Part shown: one piece after another, positions 52,765-61,410 of the stretch
Layout: each line of letters opens with the position of its first letter
Numbering within the stretch: position 1 is the stretch's first letter
Source: Burkholderia cenocepacia
GTDB taxonomy: Bacteria > Pseudomonadota > Gammaproteobacteria > Burkholderiales > Burkholderiaceae
NCBI RefSeq assembly: GCF_014211915.1
Contig: NZ_CP060039.1
Location: 1,364,001 to 1,428,000, forward strand
Direction of reading: 5' to 3'
Length of the DNA: 64,000 nucleotides
The notes under the pieces: generated by a model
The model's database searches: none
What the model was told of the DNA's origin: nothing
Seen by the model: only the letters and a program-made list of their open reading frames with translations
Translations under genes and position numbers: made by a program

Positions 52765-55700
52765 ATGCCTCTTGTTTCCTACGCGCAAAATCTCGAAGAC
52801 GTCATGCTGCATCGCGCGCTGCAGCATGTGATGGCCGGCTTTTACATCGATGTCGGCGCATGGTCTCCCGACGAGCATTCGGTGACTCGGGCATTCAGTG
52901 AGATGGGGTGGAGCGGCATCAATGTCGAACCCAATCCGGTCTACTTTGCCGAGCTCGAAAACCGGCGTCCTCGCGACATCAATCTCCGGGTCGCGGTGGG
53001 TGAAAACACGGGTACGAGCCGTATCCATTTGTTTCAAGACACCGGCTTGTCCACGCTTGACGGCAAGATCGCCGACGGACATGTCGCGGCCGGGTGGAGC
53101 GAGAACGTTCAGGATGTTGTCCTGACGACCCTCGACAACATCTGGCGAGAGCACGTCAGTGCAGGGCGAGAGGTGCATTTTCTGAAAGTCGATGTCGAAG
53201 GAGCCGAGCGCGCGGTGCTGGCCGGCAACGACTGGAAACGCAACCGACCGTGGATTGTTGTGGTGGAGGCAACGCTGCCGCTGACGCAGAAGGAATCCCA
53301 TCACGAGTGGGAGAGCATCCTTCTGGACGCGAACTACGTCCATGTCTATTCGGATGGCCTCAACCGCTTCTATGTCGCCGGCGAGCGATCCGAGCTCATC
53401 GATGCGTTCAAGTATCCGCCCAACGTTTTTGACGATTTCGTGTCCGCGAGGACGGCTGAGTTGGCTGCGCAGGTCGAGAGCTTGTCCGCTCGGCTGGCGG
53501 ACGCGGAGCAACGGGAGCGCGATGCCGTAGAGCTCGTGCGGCGGACGGAGGTGCAAAAAGTACTTGAAGAGCACGAGGCAAAGCACCAGGAGCTTGAACG
53601 CCTGAACAAGGAGTTGATGCGCCAGGTAGAGGTGATGGAAAGCCGGCGGGCGGAGGTGGAGCATGACCACAAGCGTCGCCACAAGGACGCGGAGAACCAG
53701 ATCGCTGAATTGCGTTCGGCGCTGTCTGGCCGGGACGTGATGGCACAGCAAGCCAGTCACCGTGCCGAATTGGTCGAGCAGCAGTATCAGGCCGTTACGC
53801 AATCGATGTTCTGGCGCGCGACATCGCCGGCACGCCGGATCGGGGCGATGATGCCTCCCGCTGCGCGGGGGCGCGCACGTCAGGTAGCCAAGGCTGCATG
53901 GTGGCTGGCTACGCCGTGGCGGATGCCGGCGCGGCTCGAGTTCCTGCGGCAGCGGCGCGCAACCTTGCTTCGCGAGCAGCAAGCCGCGAGCGCTCAGGTC
54001 GAAGTCCTACAAGACGTCGGCGTTCCCGGTGCAGGGTCGTCGGGTCGGTATGCGGACTGGATTCGCACGGTCGAAACCCGGTCGAGCCCTGATGTCCGGA
54101 TCAAGGTCGACGGGCCGCTCGTGAGCTTTTTGCTTGCCGATGTCGAATCGATCGAGAGCGTCTCGAGAACGGTCGGTTCGATTCGCGCGCAATCGTATCG
54201 AAACTGGGAAGCCATCGTTGTTCACTCTGGCTCCGATGCGGCGATACTGAAACTCGTCGAAGAGTGGACGAGCGCTGATTCGCGCGTGATTGCTGTTACC
54301 GCGCCTGGCGTGGCGACAGGGCGGCCGGCGAACCTTGCCATGGGCTTCGATCACGCCAAGGGCAAGTTCGTCGCGGTTCTCGATAGTGGGGATATTCTGG
54401 CGCCTGGTGCGCTGAGCGACGTTGTTTCCGTACTCGCGAAGTCGCCGCGGGCAGACATCGTCTACGGCGACGAGGACGTGCAGTCGGCGTCGCAAACCCG
54501 CGAGCGGCCGTATTTCAAACCATCCTGGTCACCTGATCTTCTCTACGCGTTCAACTATTTCGGACGGTTGACGTTGCTTCGCCGCGCGTTGGTGACGCTG
54601 GCGGGAGGGGTGGACATCACTGCCGCGACGGCCGTCGAATGGGATCTCAACCTGCGCGTCAGCGATCATGCGCAGAACATCATTCGTGTCCCGAAGGTAC
54701 TATGCCATCGCAAGCCGGGGGCGAGCCAAGAGCGGCCTGCACCCGGCACGAATGAGGCCGGTGATCATCGCGCGGTCATTCAGCGATATTGGGAGCGTCA
54801 CGGCGTCAGCAGCGCGGTGACCGTTGAAACCCAACCGAACGGCACCCAGCATGCCACCTGGCAGATCGAGCGGGCGCCGCTGGTTTCGATCGTCATTCCC
54901 ACCAAGAACAAGCCGGAGCTGCTCCGGATGTGCCTGGAGGGCCTGCTGCATGCAACAGACTATCCGAACAAGGAAGTCGTCATCGTCGATACGGGATCGG
55001 ATGATCCCGAGACGCTCGCATACTACGAGCAGCTGAAATCCGAACCGCAGGTTCGAATCGTTCATTTCCGGAACAAGTTCAATTATTCGGCCGCGTGCAA
55101 CTTCGGTGCGGTGAGAGCGCGCGGCGAGTTTCTGCTGTTCCTGAACAACGACATCGAGATCATCAAGAGCGACTGGCTGCAGGAACTCGTCCGATTTGCG
55201 ATGCGTCCAGGCGTAGGTGTCGTGGGTACGAAGCTGATCTATCCGTCGCTGGAGTTGCAGCATGCAGGCGTGTCGATCGGCATCCATCTCGCCGCATTGA
55301 TGTACCGGAGCGGCGGTGGTATCGAATGGGATGTATTCGGCTCGCCGGATCATCCGCGAAACTGGCTTGCGATCATGGGCGCCTGCCAGATGGTGCGCAG
55401 GGATGCCTTCGAAGAGGTTGGCGGGTTTGACGAATCGTATCTGATCGCGATGAGCGACGTAGCGCTGTGCATGCGGATCTGGCGTGCCGGCTATCGTACG
55501 GCCTATACGCCGTATGCCTGTCTCGTGCATCACGAAGGGGCGACGAGAGGGAATAGCAATCCGGTCGAGGATATCCGGCGCCTGGCCGACGACATCCGTC
55601 ATTTGGGCATTGACGAGGACCCGTATCTTCACCCCGAACTGGACGGGCAGTGCGCCATTCCGGCTCTGCGTTTGCAGGGAGGCGTCGGCGTTCGTGCGGA

Positions 55701-57243
55701 ACTCGACCGACAGCTTCGAGAAACCGGTTCGCTTCCGTTGTCGGCGAGGGAGCTTCGTCTCGACGACGAAGGTATTTGCATGGAAGTCGCAGGATTGGCG
55801 CGAGACGAAGTTGTGTGGCCCCCGCAGCCGGTCCACAAGGTCTCCGATATCTGGAGCGCCGCGCGCTGGTGTCTGGATCTGTTGCGACGCCGGGCCGATC
55901 TTCGCGTGCGGTTTCCGCAGGCACTTTCGGCTGGACGTAACGGTGCGTTTGCACAGTGGCTGCTCACAGGCGGCGGGCGCGACCTCGGCCTGACGGAAGC
56001 CGGCGTCGCGGCGATCGGCCAATTGTTCGAACAGGATTTTGGTGCACCGGCACGGCAGATCTTCATGTTCCGCCAGGATGTCCGCGCACTCATGCCGCAC
56101 GGGTTGACGCCAGCCGGGCAAGCGGATCTGTTCGAATGGTTCATCCAGCATGGGCGTGTCGAAGCGGACCTGCAACTCGAGCAAATCTGGTGGCTCTTCT
56201 GGCAAGCATCGGAAGCGCCGGCTCGTGAGCTCGTGGAAGCCTATCGCTTTACACCGGCATGGCAACGACTCCATCCGGACGGGTTGACGATTTTCGGACG
56301 TGCTGCATTTGCCGCCTGGTTTGCCGCAACATACCGGGTCCACGAGTCGTGGGGCGTGCCGGAAACCTGGCCGATCGACTTGTCGCCTGCCGAGCAGATT
56401 CGAACGGCATACAACGCCCGTGAAGACTGGCGTGATCGTTTCCCGTCGGTGTTGCGTAACGCGGCCGAGGCGCGTGCGCTGGTCGAATGGTTGCGAACGG
56501 ACGAAGCCGCGTTGCCGCACGACGTCCGTTCGTGGTGCGAATCGCTGGAGATCGATACGGTGGCCGCTTCGCTGGCGAAGCCCGGCGTCAACGTGATCGC
56601 GCACTTCTGTTATCCGTCGGGTCTGCGCGTCTCGGCGGAGGCGTTGGTGAAGGGGATGCGCGAGATCGAGATGCAGACATCCTTGCGCGACATTCGTACC
56701 GATCAGAGAGATGATCCGCATCACGTCGATTTCTCCGGTACGGAAGATTTCGACGTTACGATCATTCACACGCAGCCGGAACCGTTCTTTGACGATGTAT
56801 ACGGGCGATCCGATTTGCTCGAGCGTGCGCAGCGAACCTACCGGATCGCATACTGGTACTGGGAATTCGATTCGATACCGGACAGCTGGCTCGAGCAAGC
56901 CGCACGTGTCGATGAGGTCTGGACTGCGACCGAGTTTGTTGCCAAGGGGTTGCGCGAACGGTTGACCATTCCGGTGAGGACGATTTTCCCGGGGGTGCAG
57001 CTTGGCCAGTATCAGCGTCGGGATCGAGCCTACTTCGGACTGGACGACGGCGAATATACGTTCCTGTTTACGTTCCACATGATGAGCATCATGGAGCGCA
57101 AAAACCCGATGGGGTTGATTCGGGCATTCAGCAAGGCATTCGGGCCGGACGACCCGGTCTGTCTGGTGCTGAAGACTTCATTCGGTGATCGTCATCCGGC
57201 CCAGATCAAGGAATTGCGGCTTGCGGCCGAGATGTCGGGGTGA
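52765..57243 (+). CDS. Giant FkbM-methyltransferase / multi-glycosyltransferase, 3' frameshift
   Basis: A 1492-aa cytoplasmic protein. Residues 1-215 are an FkbM-type methyltransferase (FYIDVGAWSPDEHSVTRAF; LKVDVEGAERAVL near 140). About 225-340 is a charged coiled coil. About 451-690 is a weak GT2 domain (VLDSGDILAPGAL). About 705-930 is a good GT2 domain (VSIVIPTKNKPELL; FLNNDIEI near 790). About 930-1270 is unassigned and helical. From 1275 a GT-B N-terminal half begins (NVIAHFCYPSGLRVSAEAL). The frame ends at 57243 in the middle of the GT-B fold, and the rest is found one frame over at 57240-57698. One extra G at 57236-57239 would restore it. It likely assembles, and perhaps methyl-caps, the O chain. 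Confidence 0.85.
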   Translation: MPLVSYAQNLEDVMLHRALQHVMAGFYIDVGAWSPDEHSVTRAFSEMGWSGINVEPNPVYFAELENRRPRDINLRVAVGENTGTSRIHLFQDTGLSTLDGKIADGHVAAGWSENVQDVVLTTLDNIWREHVSAGREVHFLKVDVEGAERAVLAGNDWKRNRPWIVVVEATLPLTQKESHHEWESILLDANYVHVYSDGLNRFYVAGERSELIDAFKYPPNVFDDFVSARTAELAAQVESLSARLADAEQRERDAVELVRRTEVQKVLEEHEAKHQELERLNKELMRQVEVMESRRAEVEHDHKRRHKDAENQIAELRSALSGRDVMAQQASHRAELVEQQYQAVTQSMFWRATSPARRIGAMMPPAARGRARQVAKAAWWLATPWRMPARLEFLRQRRATLLREQQAASAQVEVLQDVGVPGAGSSGRYADWIRTVETRSSPDVRIKVDGPLVSFLLADVESIESVSRTVGSIRAQSYRNWEAIVVHSGSDAAILKLVEEWTSADSRVIAVTAPGVATGRPANLAMGFDHAKGKFVAVLDSGDILAPGALSDVVSVLAKSPRADIVYGDEDVQSASQTRERPYFKPSWSPDLLYAFNYFGRLTLLRRALVTLAGGVDITAATAVEWDLNLRVSDHAQNIIRVPKVLCHRKPGASQERPAPGTNEAGDHRAVIQRYWERHGVSSAVTVETQPNGTQHATWQIERAPLVSIVIPTKNKPELLRMCLEGLLHATDYPNKEVVIVDTGSDDPETLAYYEQLKSEPQVRIVHFRNKFNYSAACNFGAVRARGEFLLFLNNDIEIIKSDWLQELVRFAMRPGVGVVGTKLIYPSLELQHAGVSIGIHLAALMYRSGGGIEWDVFGSPDHPRNWLAIMGACQMVRRDAFEEVGGFDESYLIAMSDVALCMRIWRAGYRTAYTPYACLVHHEGATRGNSNPVEDIRRLADDIRHLGIDEDPYLHPELDGQCAIPALRLQGGVGVRAELDRQLRETGSLPLSARELRLDDEGICMEVAGLARDEVVWPPQPVHKVSDIWSAARWCLDLLRRRADLRVRFPQALSAGRNGAFAQWLLTGGGRDLGLTEAGVAAIGQLFEQDFGAPARQIFMFRQDVRALMPHGLTPAGQADLFEWFIQHGRVEADLQLEQIWWLFWQASEAPARELVEAYRFTPAWQRLHPDGLTIFGRAAFAAWFAATYRVHESWGVPETWPIDLSPAEQIRTAYNAREDWRDRFPSVLRNAAEARALVEWLRTDEAALPHDVRSWCESLEIDTVAASLAKPGVNVIAHFCYPSGLRVSAEALVKGMREIEMQTSLRDIRTDQRDDPHHVDFSGTEDFDVTIIHTQPEPFFDDVYGRSDLLERAQRTYRIAYWYWEFDSIPDSWLEQAARVDEVWTATEFVAKGLRERLTIPVRTIFPGVQLGQYQRRDRAYFGLDDGEYTFLFTFHMMSIMERKNPMGLIRAFSKAFGPDDPVCLVLKTSFGDRHPAQIKELRLAAEMSG

Positions 57244-57698
57244 AGATCAAGATCATCGATCAGGTGTATTCGCCGGACGAGGTACTGTCGCTCATGGATG
57301 CTTGCGACGCGTACGTGTCTTTGCATCGAAGCGAGGGATTGGGTCTCACGATGGCGGAAGCCATGCTGATGGGAAAGCCCGTCATTGCGACGAACTACTC
57401 GGGCAACGTGGACTTCATGGACGACAGCAACAGCCTTCTCGTACCTTACGATCTCGTGAAACTGGGGCGGCCAATTCCTCCAAACGACGCGAATCTCCAC
57501 TGGGCGGAACCGTCGGTGGATGAGGCGGCGAAAGCGATGCGCAAGGTGTTCGAGAATCAGGAATGGGCGCGTGAGCTCGGCGCACGTGCGCGCGAGAGCG
57601 CGCGCGTCAATCTGTCGCTGACCACGGCCGGTCACCATGCGGCGGATCGTATCAATGAAATCCTCGGCGTAATGCCCGGGAAGCCCGGCAGTCGGTGA
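57240..57698 (+). CDS. C-terminal half of the GT-B domain, out of frame
   Basis: 152 codons from a GTG that overlaps the stop of the big gene (GTGA). The product continues the GT-B fold: VKIKIIDQVYSPDEVLSLM, then CDAYVSLHRSEGLGLTMAEAMLMGKPVIA with the UDP/GDP-sugar binding E(x7)E pattern, and NYSGNVDFMDD. It is the missing end of the upstream protein. It could be translated alone by coupling, but a separate C-terminal GT-B half is not known to be an enzyme by itself. Confidence 0.85.
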   Translation: MKIKIIDQVYSPDEVLSLMDACDAYVSLHRSEGLGLTMAEAMLMGKPVIATNYSGNVDFMDDSNSLLVPYDLVKLGRPIPPNDANLHWAEPSVDEAAKAMRKVFENQEWARELGARARESARVNLSLTTAGHHAADRINEILGVMPGKPGSR

Positions 57699-58567
57699 CC
57701 GGTTGCCGCATAGTGGGGCGTCGATCCCGGTCGGGCATCGACGCCGTAACCTGATCCGAAGTTACGCGACGGCACGTCCGGACGGCGGCGCGTCCGGCAG
57801 TACTTCCGGTGAGCCGTCGTTTGAGGGTTCGCAACGACGCCGTGATCCGCTAACTTGTCGACGACAGCATTTCCGCGTTCAACGTACGCATGCCGACAAC
57901 GTCCGATTCTCGCGTAGCAATCGCCGAGCGGGCTGCAGACGGCTCGGTTTCGGCTTCATCCGGCCAGTTGTGAGCGTCGGTACGATCGACGTTTGCCGTG
58001 TGCTGCCCGTCGGACAATACATCCCGCTTGTGTTCCGATACGCGGACTGAAGCGTTGAGCGTAGCGACTGCCGAGTTCACCGGGTTCGAACGGCAGTCGA
58101 GTTGGCATTCGTTTCTCAACAGGGGCGAGACGTCGGTGAGATAGGGACGCGCGCGCCGGACCGCATGGTCGAGCGTCGCATTATCGGACGGAAGCCTGTT
58201 CCGGATGGTCTCATCGAGCGCAGAGAACAGTTCTCGGATTTGCCGACGAGAGGCGCGAAGCGAGTCGAGATCCCGACGGGTAAACCTCGTATGGCGAAGA
58301 CCGCAGCGAGGGTGGTATGGCGTGCTCCACAAGGCGGCGTGTGTCGACTGGTGCTCACCGACGACATCAAATGGCGTGCCGGAATTATCGGACAGCTTTT
58401 TATGCCGGCGACGACCGTGCTGACGTTAGAATTGCGCCGTTGGCACCGTGAAATGCATCGCAAGTTCGCCGGCCTGTCGAGCGAGGCTGCGGCGGCACCT
58501 GCGTTGCCGCAACCTGCCGGACTGTCTAACCTGCGCTTCATCTTGCAAGCGCATAGCCGAACTACGG
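57699..58567. other. Gene-poor gap inside the O-antigen cluster
   Basis: 869 bp without a recognisable gene between two glycosyltransferase genes. Open frames on both strands (57703-58050, 58102-58596 plus; 57850-58332, 58116-58580 minus) overlap each other and show no family features, and none has a clear ribosome site. It is unusually long for this compact cluster. It may be a decayed gene or a boundary left by recombination, possibly with an internal promoter. Confidence 0.5.
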
Positions 58568-59412
58568 ATGAATGTAACAAGCCCGCAACCCAGTGATACC
58601 GAAGGATTGTCGGTTTCCATCGTCGTTTATCAGCCGGATATTGCTCAACTCGGCGAGACGCTGACTAGCTTGGGCGCAGCGTGCACGCGTCTGTGCACTG
58701 CCTCGTCGCCCGCTCCGGTCGAACTATTCCTGGTTGACAACGGCGGGCTGGGCGACGTTGCTGCATTGATTGATGATCTCGATACGAAAGGTATTACCAC
58801 CCGGATTCTGTCGGGCCACGGCAACGTTGGCTACGGACGGGGGCACAATCTCGCGATCGAATCGTCGACACGCCCGTTTCATCTGATCTTGAATCCTGAC
58901 ATCGATCTCGACGCAGACGCGCTCGTTGCCGCCCGTGCGTTTCTCGGTTCGCGTCCCGACGTCGGCGCGCTCACACCATGGATCGGCGATGACACAGGCG
59001 GGCAGCAGTATCTCTGCCGCCGTTACCCGGCGGTGCTCGATCTGCTCGTGCGCGGCTTCCTGCCGGCGCGGTTTCGGGCAGCTTTTGCGAAGCGCCTCGC
59101 CCGCTACGAAATGCGCGACGTCATCAACGACCGCGAGGTCGTCTGGGATCCCCCCATCGTCAGCGGCTGCTTCATGCTGTTCCGCACCGAAGTCCTGAAG
59201 AAACTCGGCGGCTTCGATCCACGCTATTTCCTGTACTTCGAGGACTACGACCTGAGCCTGCGCACGCACGAGATCGCCCGCGTCGCGTACGTCCCGTCGG
59301 TGCGCGTCATCCATCACGGTGGGGGGCGTCGCGCAAGGGCTTCGCGCACATCCGCATGTTCGCCGCGTCGGCCTTCAAGTTCTACAACCGCTTTGGCTGG
59401 AGGCTCTGGTGA
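58568..59412 (+). pseudogene. GT2 glycosyltransferase (WbbL-like) with a frameshift at a G6 run
   Basis: A GT2 rhamnosyltransferase-type gene. LSVSIVVYQPDIAQLGETL, FLVDNGGLGDVAAL, GHGNVGYGRGHNLAI, LILNPDIDLDADAL and PPIVSGCFMLFRTEVLKKLGGFDPRYFLYFEDYDLSLR are intact to the VIHHGG motif. After six G bases (59321-59326) the frame is lost; read one frame over, the expected end ASRKGFAHIRMFAASAFKFYNRFGWRLW and stop at 59410-59412 appears. One more G restores it. As it stands, the frame would run on to 59578 with a changed tail of about 80 residues. The true stop overlaps the next gene's GTG. Confidence 0.8.
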
Positions 59413-60374
59413 GTCACCTCGTCGTCACCGGCGCGAACGGCTTCGTCGGCCGCGCGGTCTGTCGTCGTGCGCTGGATGCCGGACATACGGTGACCGCGTT
59501 GGTACGACGTCCGGGCGGCTGCATCGAGGGCGTGCGCGAATGGGTGCACGACACCGCCGATTTCGCGGGTCTGGATGAAGCGTGGCCAACCGACCTGACC
59601 GCCGATTGCGTGATCCATCTCGCCGCGCGCGTGCACGTGATGCGCGACGAGTCCCCCGATCCCGACGCCGCGTTCGATGCCACCAACGTCGCCGGCACGC
59701 TGCGTCTCGCCGACGCCGCGCGCCATCACGGCGTGCGCCGCATCGTGTTCGCGAGCAGCATCAAGGCGGTCGGAGAGGGCGACGGCGGAATACCGCTGTC
59801 GGAAGCGTTCGAACCCGACCCGCAGGATGCATACGGCCGTTCGAAGCTGCGGGCGGAACGGCAGCTCGCGCAGTTCGGCGCATCCGTGGGGCTCGATGTC
59901 GTCGTCGTTCGTCCGCCGCTCGTCTATGGCCCCGCCGTCCGTGCCAACTTCCTGCGGATGATGGACGCGGTCGCGCGCGGGATGCCGTTGCCGCTCGGCG
60001 CGGTTTCGGCGCGCCGCAGCATCGTCTACGTCGACAATCTCGCCGACGCGCTGCTGCGTTGCGCAATCGACCCGCGAGCGGCCGGCGAATGCTTTCATGT
60101 CGCCGACGACGACGCCCCGACGGTCGCGGGCCTGCTTCGCCTCGTCGGCGACGCGCTCGGCAAGCCGGCGAGGCTGATCGCGGTGCCGCCGGCGCTGTTG
60201 CGTGTGCTCGGAAAGCTGACCGGTCGCAGTGCGGCTATCGACCGCCTGACGGGCAGTCTGCAACTCGATACCGGTCGGATCAAGCGGGTGCTCGACTGGC
60301 AGCCGCCCTATACGACCCGCCAGGGCCTCGAAGCGACCGCCGCATGGTATCGTTCGCGCGATACACGAAAATAA
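59409..60374 (+). CDS. wbiG: NAD-dependent epimerase/reductase
   Basis: A 321-aa extended SDR. LVVTGANGFVGRAVCRRAL at the start, HLAARVHVMRDESPDP, FASSIKAVGE, and YGRSKLRAERQL (YxxxK). It resembles WbpV/WbiG proteins that reduce the 4-keto sugar made by WbpM/WbiI-type dehydratases to a 6-deoxy-HexNAc (for example UDP-QuiNAc or FucNAc) for the first O-antigen residue. GTG start overlaps the previous stop. wbiH follows by 7 bp. Confidence 0.83.
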   Translation: MSHLVVTGANGFVGRAVCRRALDAGHTVTALVRRPGGCIEGVREWVHDTADFAGLDEAWPTDLTADCVIHLAARVHVMRDESPDPDAAFDATNVAGTLRLADAARHHGVRRIVFASSIKAVGEGDGGIPLSEAFEPDPQDAYGRSKLRAERQLAQFGASVGLDVVVVRPPLVYGPAVRANFLRMMDAVARGMPLPLGAVSARRSIVYVDNLADALLRCAIDPRAAGECFHVADDDAPTVAGLLRLVGDALGKPARLIAVPPALLRVLGKLTGRSAAIDRLTGSLQLDTGRIKRVLDWQPPYTTRQGLEATAAWYRSRDTRK

Positions 60375-60381
60375 AAGCCAC

Positions 60382-61398
60382 ATGCTTCTCGCGAATCCCA
60401 CCTGGCTCACCACGGCCGCGGTGGCCCTGGCCGCCGCATTCGCCTCGACGACGATTCTCCGCGTACTGCTCGCCACCGGGTGGGCCTGGCGCCTGGCCAC
60501 CGACATTCCGAACGACCGTTCGCTCCATACGCTGCCGACACCGCGCGTCGGCGGATGGGGCATCGTGCCCGTCTGTGTCGTTGCGCTGCTGATGCTGGCG
60601 CCGCGGCTTTGGCTGATCGCGATCGCCGCCGCGGGACTCGCCGCGATGTCGCAGATCGACGACCGGCGCGGGCTGCCGGCCCGCGTGCGATTCTCCGCGC
60701 ACCTCGCGGCAGTCGTCGCGCTGATCGTCGTCTTCCCGGTCGACGCACCGTGGTGGCTGCTCGCCGGCGTGGGTTTCGCGATGGTCTGGCTGACGAACCT
60801 GTACAACTTCATGGACGGCGCCGACGGTCTCGCGGGCGGCATGGCACTGTTTGGCTTCGGCGGATACGCGGTCGCGGCGCTCGGCGGCCCGCATACGTCG
60901 CCCGATCTCGCCGTGGCGGGCGCGGCAGTGGCCGGCGCGGCGCTCGGCTTTCTTCTGCTCAATTTCCATCCGGCGAGACTGTTTCTCGGCGACGCCGGCT
61001 CGATTCCGCTCGGCTTCCTGGCCGGCGCACTGGGCTATTGGGGCTGGCGTACCGATGTCTGGCCGATCTGGTTCCCCGCAATGGTATTCGCGCCCTTTAT
61101 TGCAGACGCATCTGTAACACTTTTGAGACGTCTGTTACGCAGAGAAAAGTTCTGGCAGGCCCACCGCGAGCATTATTATCAAAGGATGGTCCGGTCGGGC
61201 GTCAGTCACGGCCGGACTGCCCTTTATTGGTACCTCATCATGCTCGCAGGCATAATTCTGGCCACGTGGGCAAAGGGTCGCCCCGAACTGCAGCAATGGC
61301 TGTCGTTGCTTGCGTGGTATGGCGTCCTGGCATGGTTCGGATGGTTGATCGACCTGCGTTGGCGCCGGTTTCAAGCGGCCGCCGAAAACAATTCTTGA
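60382..61398 (+). CDS. wbiH: Undecaprenyl-phosphate HexNAc-1-phosphate transferase (WbpL type)
   Basis: A 338-aa inner-membrane enzyme of the MraY/WecA superfamily with about ten hydrophobic segments. The motifs are complete: SQIDDRRGLPARVRF (catalytic Asp pair), NLYNFMDGADGLAGGMA, LFLGDAGSIPLGF, and the cytoplasmic HREHYYQRM. WbpL-type proteins start O-chain synthesis by placing a sugar-1-phosphate, commonly the QuiNAc/FucNAc from WbpM and WbiG, on undecaprenyl phosphate. Confidence 0.9.
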   Translation: MLLANPTWLTTAAVALAAAFASTTILRVLLATGWAWRLATDIPNDRSLHTLPTPRVGGWGIVPVCVVALLMLAPRLWLIAIAAAGLAAMSQIDDRRGLPARVRFSAHLAAVVALIVVFPVDAPWWLLAGVGFAMVWLTNLYNFMDGADGLAGGMALFGFGGYAVAALGGPHTSPDLAVAGAAVAGAALGFLLLNFHPARLFLGDAGSIPLGFLAGALGYWGWRTDVWPIWFPAMVFAPFIADASVTLLRRLLRREKFWQAHREHYYQRMVRSGVSHGRTALYWYLIMLAGIILATWAKGRPELQQWLSLLAWYGVLAWFGWLIDLRWRRFQAAAENNS

Positions 61399-61410
61399 GG
61401 TTTCCCGCCG

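Noticed and set aside
57850..58332. 160-codon minus-strand frame in the gap
   Set aside because: Overlaps other frames, no ribosome site, no recognisable motif.
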